A DNA stretch of 64,000 nt from Serpula lacrymans var. lacrymans S7.9 (lineage: Eukaryota > Basidiomycota > Agaricomycetes > Boletales > Serpulaceae), in assembly GCF_000218685.1 (NCBI RefSeq), contig NW_006763293.1, forward strand, positions 2,043,968 through 2,107,967. The letters run 5' to 3'. The translations under genes and the position numbers were made by a program. Below, in pieces: positions 1 to 11,590 of this stretch (the stretch's first letter is position 1; each line of letters opens with the position of its first letter). The notes under the pieces are model-generated. The model had not been told where the DNA came from. It saw only the letters and a program-made list of their open reading frames with translations, and did no database searches.

Positions 1-224
1 TAGAATGTTCTGCCGTAATCTACGATGTATTCTAACGTCTTTTGGCACCATTGGTGTTTTGTTATAGCCACGCATAGTATCAATGATGAACAGATTTCAT
101 GCATCGTGCTTAGAACATGTAATATGTAGCCGAGCGAAGCAGAAAATCCATCGATATGTACTGTAAAGATTACTACCAGATATCTAAGCAATCGGTCAAT
201 CGTACGCAGAACTGCACTGCTCTC

Positions 225-1391
225 CTAAATAATCACTATGCCCTTCAAAATTGCCAGTTCAGCATTAATGATGCTACTTGTTGCTGCGCCAATGGAGACG
301 TTATTGGCAAGTACGACAAACTTGATGTCTAAGACTGGGCATTGTCTAACTCGTCCTACAGAAACACCTGCGCCGTTTTGGTAATATCGATCAAGCCGAG
401 GCTGTGGCCTATCTGGCTCCTCGTGTACGAAGATTGCATGAACAGGAGCTGAGGGACACCCGAGCGTTTGAGCATCTGGGGTGTACGCCGCCAAGACCTC
501 CCGTACTTGTTGCGGACTGGGTGGTGGTCTGCGGGCGAAGCGCACAGATACACACTCGGTGTGACCATCAATGACAGGGACACGATTGCACGATGCAGAG
601 ATACGCAGGGGCTGACGAGCGTGCATGTCAAACGTCCTGGACCCGTCATCGGCCCGAGTGATTCCGCCTAAGATCTTGAGCGTCTCCCACTCCATTTTTT
701 CTTCTTCGCCGCTGATGTAGGGAACTACGTTATCCATGATGTCTAGACTGGGTACGCCCGGATAACCTCCGCCTGAAATGGCTTGCATAGTCGTGACCAT
801 GCACGACTCTATTGGCCCGAAGGCCTTTTCCATGGCTACCAGAGGAATGACATAGCCCGTGGTTGAACAGTTGGCGTTAGTGATGATAAAGCCTTTCTTC
901 AGTGGTGGTCGATGTAACGATTGTTGCTGAGGAATCATCGACATGTGTGAAGCATTGACGAGAGGAACTATGAGTGGGACGAGTGGATCTCTTCGGAAGT
1001 TCTTCGCATTTGAGAATATGGCAAGATCAGCCGCTCTGAAAGCGGACTCTGCTCAACATGAGCATGCAATACTTTTTCAACGTTGCAGAAACATACCTAT
1101 GTCACCCGCGGCGTCTGCATCTAAGCCAGAAAAGACCACTGCACATTCAGCGAAATGTTCAGGTTTGCACTCGTAGACCATCATCTCGCGAACGATCGAA
1201 GGTATGTGCGATGTTTGTTTCCAGCTAACCGCTTTAGAGTATGTTTTTCCCGCCGATCGTACTGATGCACCGAGAGCATGGATGATGAAGAACGGATGGT
1301 CCGCAAGAAGGGTGATAAAACGCTGGCCCACTGTCCCTGTTGCTCCCAACACTCCAACCTTCACTTCTTTCCCTTCGGGTACCGTGAACAT
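225..1391 (-). CDS. HOM2: aspartate-semialdehyde dehydrogenase
   Basis: Makes aspartate 4-semialdehyde from aspartyl phosphate with NADPH, the branch-point step for threonine, methionine and homoserine. Two exons are visible: 1391-1097 and 1048-225, joined across a 48-bp GT..AG intron (1049-1096). The spliced frame is exactly 373 codons (372 aa), the normal fungal length. Exon 1 has the Rossmann start VGVLGATGTVGQRF. Exon 2 has the active-site cysteine in NANCSTTGY and the substrate-binding run ISGGGYPGVPSLD. The C-terminus keeps the conserved RVPVIDGHTECVSV block. It is divergent from EMC6, with only 224 bp between the two starts. All key motifs are seen directly; the name follows from family knowledge. 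Confidence 0.93.
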
Positions 1392-1615
1392 GACAGTCTG
1401 GCCTCAGAGGTGCTGATAGGGCTGAAGATAAGCGTTCCAGCCGATAGTGGCCTTGGAGTTGTTGTGAAACACAACTTTTGAGTGTCGGTTGAGCGTTGAC
1501 TCGATCCAGGTAAATCCACCTCTTTGGGTTGCTGATTATGGTCGTGGGAACTTGTTTCCTATTGCTGATAGCACCGCCGTTGTTCAGCTCAAGTTCTCCT
1601 TGTACCACCACTGCA
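1392..1615. promoter_or_regulatory. shared divergent promoter, ASADH / EMC6
   Basis: A 224-bp gap separates two oppositely directed start codons, so both promoters must lie here or overlap the 5' ends. I see no clear TATA box. The role is inferred from gene layout only. Confidence 0.5.
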
Positions 1616-2064
1616 ATGTCGACAGCAGCAGATACCGCTGCCCAACTCATTTATGCCCCAAATGTCGTGCACAACCAGGTGTTAACTTCCGTAAAGTTCA
1701 TCTCCTCTTGTTTTGCTGGTGCCGTAGCAGGGATACTTGGTCTTGAGAACTGGCTTGGTTTCGCGTTGTTCATCACGTCAACTCTCTTCACTTCATTTGT
1801 CATATATGCTGTAAATTGTAAAGGAAGACCCGCAAAGTACATTTCTGGTGGTATGGGGGAGCTCATTAATCCAGGCCAGGATAACGTATTCACTTTCATT
1901 CTCGTTTGGACACTGTTTTTTGGTGCGTGCGTTTCACCGGTATGACATGGTCCCAGATGAACTATTCTCACACCATCGCAAATTGCCAGGCATTGTACAT
2001 GGTAGATATTTTGTCAATAGATTTATTCTCGATATAACCATGCCCCCTTTTAGTGTACGACTGA
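1616..2064 (+). CDS. EMC6: ER membrane protein complex subunit 6
   Basis: Small subunit of the EMC insertase, which places tail-anchored and polytopic proteins into the ER membrane. Three exons: 1616-1922, 1990-2001 and 2054-2064. They join in frame to 109 aa, matching the usual 110. Two or three hydrophobic helices are visible (FISSCFAGAVAGILGL, LFITSTLFTSFVIYAV, FTFILVWTLFFG). The C-terminus GIVHVYD is the family signature and appears only if a 12-base middle exon is used. The start MSTAADTAAQ was chosen over upstream in-frame codons because it gives the family length. EMC6 family membership is strong. Confidence 0.85.
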
Positions 2065-2676
2065 ACTTCATCCTGGTCAGCAGACCTCAACGTGTACAAC
2101 TGCGGTACGTTTCCCTATTTTTTATATATCATTCCCGATATGCCAATCTAAAATATCTATCGTAGAGTGGATCACGGCACAGTCAAGGCCATTTATTTTC
2201 TCCGTTTATGCCTTCTACTTCCCGGGTCATGTCGGTCGTCTATCTCTCACAGAGCACTGGTTCAACTAAAGCTTATTCACCCGCCCATCTACGTAGAGTT
2301 CTATATTTTTGATATAATTATATGTTTTCTGATTCAAGTAAATGCGTCAGGAATGAGATATCTTTTTGAATCCTTTATCCAGGCGCTATAAGACATAATA
2401 CTGCATGTCAGTTCGGTTGGGGGCCCATCGACGACGGGAAAATGAGTAAAAAGCGTGTGCTTCCTGTTTTGGCTTATCGCGTGGCACGTGTATTCCCGGC
2501 TTCTTGAGGTTCTCGTGGTCGTGGAAACCACGTGGACTTAGTTGTGGCAGTGCTTGCTTCTCAGCTTCGAGTTTCCGAATACGGCCTGTCCTTGTTCATC
2601 CAAAAGGTAGCGCGTTTCAGTAAAATGTTGAACCCACTTCGTTACACCCGTCCCCCCTTGCCTTTCCCTCACCACC
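2065..2676. other. gene-less spacer
   Basis: About 610 bp between EMC6 and the next plus-strand gene. I find only short open frames with no recognisable protein; it probably holds the 3' end of EMC6 and the promoter of the next gene. Confidence 0.5.
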
Positions 2677-3427
2677 ATGTCTGGTCCCTACGTTCTCCTT
2701 CAGTTTGGTGCAGACCCATTTAATCTCAAGTTTGAAGACTTGGAAGGCCGGCCTGCATTCACTGTGTGCGTGTCCTCGTGTCATTCTGACAGGCGATCAA
2801 TGATGACTCATTTTCAACGGTGAAATATTTAGCAAGGAGGTAGAGACATCCATATATTTTATTCCAAGGGTCTCTACTAATGCCAGTACTGTCCGAAGGT
2901 TGAAGAAAACCCCAATCTTGTGGTGCAGATATCTCGGGAAGCCGACTGGAGGCAGCAACATCCGGACATCATGGGTCCCAATAACTCCTACCTGTACTTT
3001 GGCCCTTCGAAATCCCCAGGTTACCTTGTGTATGGTAATGGTCCTACACAATCCATGATGGGTACTATCAAACAGAAGAAAGAAGGTAGCACGTATGTTC
3101 TAGATGTTTCTATGAACGCTGTCCGAGACTTCTCATTGGCGCTATAGATCTCGCTACTTCCCAGCGCAAAATGGTAAAGAGTTTAAATGGAGAGTCATGC
3201 CGCAAAAGATGGAGGTGTGTTAATCCATTGTTATTGCCAGTGCATTCTCTGATAAATTCAAGTGCATGGAAGGGCGTAACATCATAGCTGTTTGGGAGCT
3301 CAGCCAACCGGAGGACATTTTCACTGCTCGACTGACTATCAGACACCCCGGACTTGCTACTGTTACCGAACTATTCACGGCTCTATCTCTCAATCGTATG
3401 GCACAAGCTTTGAACTGGAATCAATAA
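2677..3427 (+). CDS. DUF6593-like protein, four exons
   Basis: Starts MSGPYVLLQFGADPF at 2677. I join exons 2677-2763, 2887 to about 3092, about 3153-3212 and about 3261-3427, ending AQALNWNQ and TAA. The product is near 170 aa, without signal peptide or membrane segment. Visible blocks are VVQISREADWRQQHPD, YFGPSKSPGYLVYGNG, RYFPAQNGKEFKWRVMPQ and a C-terminal TARLTIRHPGLATVTELF. A short N-terminal motif, a Tyr/Lys-Trp core and a closing helix of this kind resemble the DUF6593 proteins common in mushroom-forming fungi, whose role is unknown. The family call is tentative; that the exons code is well supported by in-frame joins. Confidence 0.6.
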
Positions 3428-3732
3428 TATTTTTGCCCCAACAATATCGTCACTGTCTGTTATCACTGCGCCGCATCATCTGTTTCAGCCCATTTGGTCA
3501 CTGGCTCTTCTATTCATAAGCATCTCCTATTCATAATCACTATTTCATCCTTAAGCCATTCAGATTGCCATAAATACCGCAGATACTTTGTTATTACAGC
3601 ACGTGTACACATACCATCTTCTCTATGACCTAAATTCCCACTATTATTGGAGGGTGACGCATTTTTTGATCGTGGTAGCGATACTCCGCGGCCCCCTATG
3701 ATCTTGAATGACTTGTTAACGGTACTTATTCC

Positions 3733-6465
3733 TTAATCTTCGGTACGCAATTCGTTTTGCAGATCGGTCAAACGTGTCCAGTCTGGCTCATCTTCAAAGT
3801 CTTTCGTGCGCCCCATGAATGTTCGCACGATGCTACGCCCCTGCAACCGCCAATTGAACCGCCCAACACGCGGCCCAAAGTTTCTCAAAATGTCTACCAT
3901 GTCTTCCACTTCACTTACGGCTTCGCGCCACTGCTCTGCATCTGTGGCACTCTTCTCAAAGGTTCCGGCCGTGCTGCACCGATAACCATCAAGATAGGCT
4001 CGCAGTGCATCTTCCCATCGAGATTGCCAAGTGAGGAGGCGGGCATAGGCGCGGAAGATACGAGTGGAAGATATCCGGGGAAGGACGGTCCGCTCCAAGA
4101 GGTCAAGGACTCTCTTGAGGAGCCCGTGACCTTCGTTGGGGTTTCTAAGAGCGTGACTTGCCTTCCCATCGCCCTCTACCGCCTCGTCTGGGTCAGCAGG
4201 TGCCCTCGTCACGGCATCCACTAAGCGCTCTAAGACTTCTTCGTCCACGCACTCCGCACCAACCTTTGCACTTCTTTCCTCGACTATACGTGCCTGGGCA
4301 CGGCATGCCTCAGATAATTCGCCCACGTCCATAGCGACGATCATGTAATTGGACCACATGCGCCAATTTTCGTAGCTATACTTTAATCCCTGTTTCAGGG
4401 CGCGAAAAGCGAGAATCTTATTGGAAAATGAAATCGACTTCGGTCCTTCTTCAGGCTATTATGATCATGAGTAGTGGCTAAGAGAAGTTAAGAGACCTTC
4501 ACGTACGTTCACATCACTATCATCCGTGGGCTTCTGTTCGCTGTTGTCCAGGCGGAGATACATGCTTGCCAAATTATTCCAGCTTTCTCCGTCCTCATCG
4601 TCAATGGAAACACATCTGCTAAATGCATCTCTAGCTCCTTCCCAATTTTTTTCTCGTATGTAGGCACAGCCAAGTATAAACCAGGAACGTGAAAGCAAGG
4701 GGTTGATTGCTACTGCGCGGTGGAGACATTGAATGGCCTCGGGAAAGTTCCCCCGCGCAAAATGGTATCCTCCTAGTGATCTCATAGCACGCCCCGACGT
4801 TTCCTTTGACAGTGCCCAAGCGTGCTTGTAATGCTCAGGGGCATTATCTGGCTCAAGATCTCCTAAGAGACACCATAGTTTAGCTTCCCTGGCACTATCA
4901 ATGGCACCACGGCGGAGACTGGCTGCCGCTTTACTTCGTGATGTGACGAGCTCTGACTCCTCCTTCCGGCCTTCGAGCAAATCACGAACAATCTCGATTC
5001 CTTTATCCTGCCTTTCCATGGATTGCCAGCATTTCACTACTTCCTCCCACATCTCCAGCCGCTCAAAGATCTCTAGGGCCGACTTGACCACACCAAGGGA
5101 CATAAACCGTGAGGCTAACTCACGCTCCATCTCCCACTTGCTTGGCAGTGGTATTGAATGGAAATAGAGTAACCTTTCCGATAAAGTGGAATCGGCGGTC
5201 GGCATTTGATCTACGAGCGCCTGCAGCTGAAGTGTGGACCTCTCAACTGTCCGTGTACGAGATGACTCAAGACGTGACCGGAGGAGTAAGGCCATGGTAT
5301 GAACTGACCAGTTCTTAGGGTGTAAGATGACACGCGCAACGTAAGGTGACATTTGTTCGCTTGTTAGCCCGTGCGAGGGAGACGTGTTCCTTACGTTTAG
5401 ACAAAGAGATAGGAGAATGCATTGGTCGATGAGGTGTAAAGCAGGCTGGGAAGAAGGGTCGATGTGACTGAGATGCGAGCTCGGTGCAGAAGGCGTGGAG
5501 GAAGTGAATTCAGTTTGTTCCAGTAAAGTATCGTCATTTAAAGCTAGCGTTGCTGGCACTTGTGGTGCGACAGCCTCTGATCCCGAAACCGCGTGCGATC
5601 CGTTAACTGTATCATTGCGTTCCTCTGCATCTCGTGCTCGGCTCTCAGCTAAAAGAACCAATTGACTAAGTTCCGTTTGTTGAAATTTTGTTCGTTTTCC
5701 GAGTGCTCCAGTTAACTCATACTGTAATCCCGTGGCTTTGGCAGCTTGTACGAATAGTTCTGCTGCCCTTTTGTCGTTACACAGTAAATGCTGTTGTAAA
5801 CCTTCCTCTAGTAGCAGCCGACCGGCGAGATCGCGATCAGAAGCAAGAAAGGGTTCGAGAGAGGATAGGTCAATGGCGGGTAGGGGCACTGCTTCGTCCA
5901 GGAGCTGCTCATGCGTAATCGACAATCGCAATCGCCACCAGGGTCCAGATTTACAGCAACTGAAAGGAAGATCGAGAAGCAATTGGGCAACTCGGAGGAA
6001 AGTCGCGTAACGCGCAAGGTGGTAGACAGGCTCACCACCATAAGCGAGTTCTGAAATGGCTTTCATGTTCAGTGTTTCCTCACTTAATGTTTCTGTGGAA
6101 TCTGTGGAGGGAACGATGACTTCTGAGAGTTTCAAGTTGATGTCGGGGCCGGTCCAGTTGACCTGGATGAACGCATGTAGGCAGCCTACCGCCAGGATCA
6201 GTCGCATTAACTCCTTCTCGTGATCCTCATTCACGATTTTTGAAGACCAGTCGAAGAGAGAGTCAAATGACTGGCCTGATGCGTCTGCAGATTGCATTTG
6301 AAGAAGTTCCTTTGCATAAGACGAGGTCAAGGGACCACGAAAAGCTCCTTCTACCACATCCTTCGCAAATTTTGCTATCGGGAACGTTTCAAGTAACCCG
6401 TCAAGTTTAGGACTCCATTGTCCAGTTAATAAGGACTTTTCGATTTCCTCGACATCCAAATACAT
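3733..6465 (-). CDS. EMW1: TTC27/Emw1-family TPR protein
   Basis: Two exons, 6465-4507 and 4455-3733, flank a 51-bp GT..AG intron and give 893 aa; animal TTC27 is about 840. The N-terminal half is helical. A run of tetratricopeptide repeats follows (YHFARGNFPEAIQCLHRAV, WFILGCAYIREKNWEGARDAF, WNNLASMYLRL). Directly after the intron come the signature FRALKQGLKYSYENWRMW and NYMIVAMDVGELSEA. Family members act in the cytoplasm; the yeast protein is needed for cell-wall integrity and growth, and the human one has been linked to protein folding and assembly work. The exact molecular job is not settled. It runs convergently with the DUF6593-like gene. Confidence 0.85.
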
Positions 6466-6850
6466 CGCTGTCGAATTGATGGAACGATACTGAGTTTTGC
6501 CGGTAAAGGTTCAATGGATGTAGGGGACATGATAAGATAATCGCTTGAAAAGGTCCCAGACCTGAAAATCCAGGGATCGGATATATCCGGAGTGGGGTTG
6601 CTCCGAGTCTTCATTCAAGTACACGCAATGACAAAAATTGTGCAGAAGGTATTATTCTACTCGAAAGTGCGGTGTATAGCTTGTACATGAACACCTACTA
6701 TAGAAGCCACATCGTTGGGGATATATTGCATAGACTCAGAGTCCATATACCACATAGATTCCAGTTTGCGTGTCCTGCATAGCACGCGACTTGTTTATAT
6801 AAAGTCCATCCAGTACCCTCTGTTAAAATGCTAACCAAATACACATTTGA
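6466..6850. other. spacer between two minus-strand genes
   Basis: 385 bp holding the TTC27-family promoter and the 3' end of the thioesterase gene. Nothing else recognised. Confidence 0.5.
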
Positions 6851-7725
6851 TCACAGCTTTGCTGACGCTTGCATTTTCACTTGTGTAGCAGTAGCAATCA
6901 GCCGACGGTGTGTCATGTCCCAGATCTAGTGTATGAGGATGTTTAATACAGTATGAAACGCACCCATGGCCAGTTGCTCTCGCTTACCTCAGTACTGGCA
7001 GTAGCAGTCCGTCCACCAATGGTTATACTGGTATTTATTAGTTTTATTCTATCCCCTCTTTCAGGCAATAAGAGTTAGATGAATAATCCACGAGCGACTA
7101 GCCCAGAATATACTTACAAGCTCGCTGGCGCATGGTAAGTAGTATTGATAGTTTGAGAAACCCCTGGATTGCCGGTTCCTCCGGCAGCAAATGACATAGC
7201 GCTCGCGGCCAGCGTCGAACATCTACGATTGTCATACTAATGAGTGAAACAAACAACAAAACACAGATAGGGGCACAAACATATCCACTAAATAAATGAT
7301 ACATCCCCCATGTATTTGCCCTCGAACGTTGAGCATATCTAGGATATGCCCGGAGTTGGTGAGATGGCCATAGTAAGAGTCCAAAGCAAGCATACCTTCG
7401 CTCACAGTCATCTCGCACACGACCCTTCCTTCCTTCCTCGAAGGCTCTTCTGCCTTTTCCCGGATACTCACTTCAGTAAGCTCGAGAAGCTTACCAACTC
7501 GGTGAGCAAAGCCGCATTGTTGACCGGCAAAAACATGAAGCCATTTTGCAACAAGTTCTGTGAGGAGCACGAAGTTTAGAAGCGTTTCTAAACGGATGAT
7601 TGTGGTATCGCACCTTTGGTCTCTGGGGTAGCGTTGCCAGGTACTTCCCGTGGGTCTAAACCGAATGCTGTGAGATGAGCCTCTGACATTCCTTCTGGCA
7701 CACCGATAGAACCTGCTGTCGACAT
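6851..7725 (-). CDS. hotdog-fold acyl-CoA thioesterase A
   Basis: Predicted PaaI/THEM4-type hotdog thioesterase, hydrolysing an acyl-CoA to free acid and CoA. It starts MSTAGSIGVPEGMS at 7725. The first intron is 7558-7613 (56 bp). Later exons give KLLELTEVSIREK, then GQIHGGCIIYLVD. The next exon continues as ICSTLAASAMSFAAGG, PGVSQTINTTYHAPASL, then GDRIKLINTSITIGGRTATAS. The last exon gives IWDMTHRRLIATATQVKM and TGA at 6851. The IHGG..YLVD stretch is the start of the central hotdog helix. The closing strand pattern IWD...L.A...Q.KM is typical. At least four small introns. Substrate is unknown. A diverged relative sits head to head at 8304. Confidence 0.8.
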
Positions 7726-8303
7726 GGAAATATATTGTAACAGCAAAAGAAGAGCGAAACGAAGATTAAAGAATGTGAGGGTAAATGAACAACTGAAACT
7801 ATGAAATTCAGGAATAGCGCGACCAATCCGGCATTATGATTCCCGGTCGACCTGACGTGTGTGACAGAGTGACACCGAGATTGTCACAGTGAGCCTTCGC
7901 CACGGCCTTGCTCACGTTGCGTGGTACTTTGTACCATAAAATTATCATACTCTGTTTTCACAGCGTCAACTTGGAAGTTTACAGTAAAGACAGGCCGCTA
8001 TCGGTAATCTATAGAGGGTGGCAAGATCAAATATATTTTAAGAACTACAACATAAAACATACCATAAGTACTTCAGTGCCTAAAATCGAGAAAATGTTAG
8101 TCTTGCTCTACTTTATCAGATAAGTAAAAGCCAGCCCCACCGTGACTCCAGAATTCGAACCCACCAGGGACAACGCGGATATACGATGACAAGCCGGTCA
8201 AACTCCTGTCAGTGGACTACACATGTTACGCTTATGCCAGTAGCCTCCCCAGCCTTTCTCGTATTTCCCACCAGTTTCGTTTGCTCAAAGACACTTGCAC
8301 CAC
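7726..8303. promoter_or_regulatory. intergenic region between divergent thioesterase genes
   Basis: 578 bp between the start codons of two oppositely directed hotdog genes. It must hold both promoters. The stretch 8010-8110 is AT-rich. No operator-like palindrome stands out. Confidence 0.45.
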
Positions 8304-9099
8304 ATGTCTTCTGACCCTCTAGCCTTTTTCCGCGCTCTGCCAGACTTGGAAGTGGACCATGTCAAAGGCAATATCTCTTTGGAAGACAAGAAACTCAATT
8401 GCAAAGTCATGAAGTATTTCGTGGGCACTGGAAATCATTTCGGTGTGGCAATTGGCAACAGACTAAGGGCGACAGATATCAATGTGTACAAAGGTGCTGG
8501 AGGCGCGCTTGAGGCACAGATGGTCCTGGAGATAGACGTAACCGAGGGTCAGTCGTCTCAGCTGCATGTTGTCCAGCAAGCCTTCATTTCGCGTACGTAG
8601 ATATGTGCAACGTCTATGGAACTATGCATGGAGCCTGCGCTGCACTCCTCATTGATTTGTATGTACAATGGTCTCATGAATGCAGGATACTGGTCGTTGT
8701 GTATCTTTAACATCTGATTTAGGGGCGCATCAGGGCCACTTGTTGCGGTAGGAATTGCGACAGGAACCAATACTACTGGCATGTCACAAACGATGGATCT
8801 GATATTCCACAACGCCCCACGACTGTAAATTTAATCATGGATACAGTCTATCCTCTCTCTAATGACCAGATTTCACAGAGGGTCAAAACTGAGGATTGTG
8901 AACACATCAGTCACGGTGGGAGGGAGGTTAAAGACCGGGCGGTCGGAGGTAAGTAGCTTGAATTGTCATATTTCGAATACGACGCTCATCGATGATATAA
9001 GATTTGGGATAAGTCTGGTGAAAGACTATACGTCTCTGGGACTCACAGCAAGGTCAATATTCCACCTCAAGGGAAGTCAAAGAAACCTAGCAAATTATA
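8304..9099 (+). CDS. hotdog-fold acyl-CoA thioesterase B
   Basis: Paralogue-like partner of the gene at 6851-7725. Starts MSSDPLAFFRALPD at 8304. Exon 1 reaches DVTE near 8549. Later exons give NVYGTMHGACAALLID, then LGASGPLVAVGIATGTN and MSQTMDLIFHNAPR. The next gives FHRGSKLRIVNTSVTVGGRL. The last is IWDKSGERLYVSGTHSKV, ending KKPSKL and TAA at 9097-9099. The order of blocks matches gene A exon by exon: (M)HG..A.L.D, SQT, P..L, INTS.T.GGR, IWD..G..L. I infer the same fold and a similar thioester hydrolase role. Gene A has IHGGC where this one has MHGAC. Confidence 0.78.
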
Positions 9100-9658
9100 A
9101 CATGCACACACTATACTCTGTGTTATAGTTATGTTTCTCACGTTTGTCGCATTGCAATTGTATTTGGTGTATTTGATATTTGATATTTATCGTCTTTTTG
9201 CGAAGAAATTTAGATATACCTGGAGCTTGCGCAGACATTGGCACGAATTCCACCTCTGTCATTGATCTCGATGTCGCTACAGTATAGGCCTCAGGCTGTA
9301 TCAGTGGTCGAAAGACGGAAGTAAATATTGATAGTTCATAAGACTGCAAAAGCGAACATACTACTTCATCAGCATATGTAAATAATGTTCTGATTCCATT
9401 CTGATCAGGGGACCACGTTAATCAGGCGTGGAAAGAGATCAAAGCCGTCCATCAAGGAATTCATAAGTCATGTCAGACTATCGAAATTAACTTCGAGTTG
9501 AATGCACCCCCCTATCTCTGCCGGTCAAATCTTGCGCGATCATTGCTTCTGTGACATTGTTTTAGTACAGGTAATTTCTCCCAAGGACAATATCGAGCTG
9601 TTTCCAAAAATCAAGCCCATATATGCACCAGTATAGTGCTGGCTGACTGTACACCAAA
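9100..9658. other. gene-less spacer
   Basis: Convergent 3' ends of thioesterase B and ITPase. A short minus-strand frame (9095-9349) shows no family features. I see no RNA gene. Confidence 0.5.
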
Positions 9659-10528
9659 TCAAAGAGATTCCAGATAGTTTCTAAGCTTATCTAGTGCGCG
9701 ATAACGATGTGAAATGAAGTTCTTTTCCTCGTTCGTCATCTCCGCGTACCTGTTGCGTGATTTGACCCATTACGTTAAAGTAACGCCCAAAGGCAGAAGT
9801 TAGACAGACTCACGTTTTCCCCGTGTCTTCAGCCTGGAAGACTGGATCCCAGCCGAATGTAGCAGGACCGCGAGCGGGAACGATCATCCCCTCTGTACGC
9901 CCTTCAAAAAGTATAGGCTCAGCATCAGGGCCGGAACTGTAGGCGAACGTGCAAAGAGCCCAGGCTTCTTTGGTAGGAAAACCATCGAGCATGCTGTTTA
10001 GGCCTGTGGACATCAAGCGAATCAATAACGGGTGATATGTGTAAGACTTTCTTGTACACACCATCGTGGCCAATACTTTTCATGAAATATTTAATATATG
10101 GTCCTGGGAGCCCGTTGAGGGCTTTGAAACAAAGAGCAGTATCTTCAGTGATGCATGGGCCTCCCAACTTAAAGGCAAGTAGATAAGTGTCTGTAGGATC
10201 CATAATCAATTTGAACACTACTGACTAATTCAGCGGCTCTTTGACATTTGGCTCTTGCGACCTCCTGAGTGGTGCCTTGTATTTCAGGAACTAAGTATAC
10301 GATGTTAGGGGTTGATACCGTCTACAATGAAATATGAAAGCCAACTTGCTATCGAGGTCATGAGAATCGATTTGAATAGGCCGCTGTCCTTGCGATAGAA
10401 TATACTGCACTTCCCTCAATTTGTTGGCATTTCCGGTTACAAATACTAGGTTTATGGATAGATGCTTGTTTTGTTTTTGTACCTTCATTTTATTATATTT
10501 GAGACTCACCAAGATGTTTCGATGCCAT
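9659..10528 (-). CDS. HAM1: inosine triphosphate pyrophosphatase
   Basis: Removes ITP, dITP and XTP from the nucleotide pool by cutting to the monophosphate and pyrophosphate; cytosolic house-cleaning enzyme. Exon 1 is tiny: MASKHL at 10528-10511, then an intron opening GTGAGT. Exon 2 gives [14 protein letters not shown], the TGN..K nucleotide-binding motif. Later exons give [32 protein letters not shown] with [10 protein letters not shown], then [16 protein letters not shown] and [13 protein letters not shown] with FGWDPVF. The last exon is [15 protein letters not shown] through LRNYLESL and TGA at 9659. Catalytic and substrate residues look complete. At least five introns; length about 185 aa is normal. 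Confidence 0.9.
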
Positions 10529-11590
10529 CGATGTCAAACGATTTTGGAGGTATATGTGACTCGAAGTCCATCTCTTGAATCAAAACTCCGAGCCGAGACG
10601 GAGTCATGCGAGATAAATGCCGCGGCCTTGTCGGACCATAAATTAAAAGACATTTTGGAGGTTTCTATGCCTGGACAGCTGTTGATAACGGTGCATGAGT
10701 TGAAAATGGCCTTCCACAGCCTTAAAAAACAAGAGTGACTGACCTACGCTTTTTTGGGAGCAGGAATAGATACATATCAAATGATCTGTCAAACAATAAG
10801 GTCAGCGATACTTATTTTTTGAGCCTGTGGCAGCCAACAGATTTAGAATGCAGGTTGAAGAGACATAAGAGACGTCTGTTTGATGATATATTGCTTACGT
10901 TCTTTTAGATGTTGGTTTAGTTTTTCTTTATTTAGTCTAATTTCTTCTGTTGAACGAACGAGACGTCGAACTGACTCCATTTCAATTGATTTCGCGCTAT
11001 CATATGTATTACACATAATCCAGTCTGATGGGCATTTCTAGATATAACAATGATATATCTCATTCTACGTAGATTGAATCTGGAAAATAGTCCCAGTCTC
11101 CTTTGTGTTTTCCTGAGGATATCTGTTGCCATCGAGCTAATCAGCTTTGACTTGACAAATGTCTCCAGACATTTGGCAAGTGCAATGCAGCGCGGCTTAA
11201 GCTTGTTCCGCGCCCAAAATATCTGGCTCGACATATATGAGGAGCTTTGAACCGAGGAGTTCATAGAGCTCGAAGCTTCCCAAAAGCAAAGTCAGTGATT
11301 CGACAGCTTCAGATATGGAGATATAGAACAAGCCAAGTATAAATCTCATACCAGGTTAGGGAGAATACAAATCAACGACAAAAGTAGAGGGAGGGAGGTA
11401 AACATGGGCCCAAGAAATCTTCAGTGTCTGGTAAGTAAATGTGATGAATAGATCAATCGAAAGAAATAATATATGATCTAGAAGATCAGGAAGAAAAAAT
11501 ATGGATAGATTTTTGGATATACATTATTGTTTGATGCATTGTAATTCCAAAATCACGCTTGTAGAAAGGAAGCAGAAGGCAGTAGCCCTA
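10529..11590. other. gene-less spacer, about 1.06 kb
   Basis: AT-rich stretch upstream of ITPase. Open frames at 10421-10738 (+) and 10932-11264 (-) show no motif, splice continuity or family resemblance. I cannot support a gene here, though a fast-evolving one is possible. Confidence 0.4.

Noticed and set aside
8140..8200. tRNA-like GGTTCGAATTC on the minus strand
   Set aside because: The arms around the TTCGAAT loop do not pair, and no A box, anticodon arm or acceptor stem can be drawn.
9095..9349. 84-codon minus-strand frame
   Set aside because: No motif, no good splice partner, and AT-rich; left as spacer.
10932..11264. 110-codon minus-strand frame upstream of the disordered-protein gene's end
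   Set aside because: No family resemblance or conserved motif could be seen; kept as possible but unsupported.
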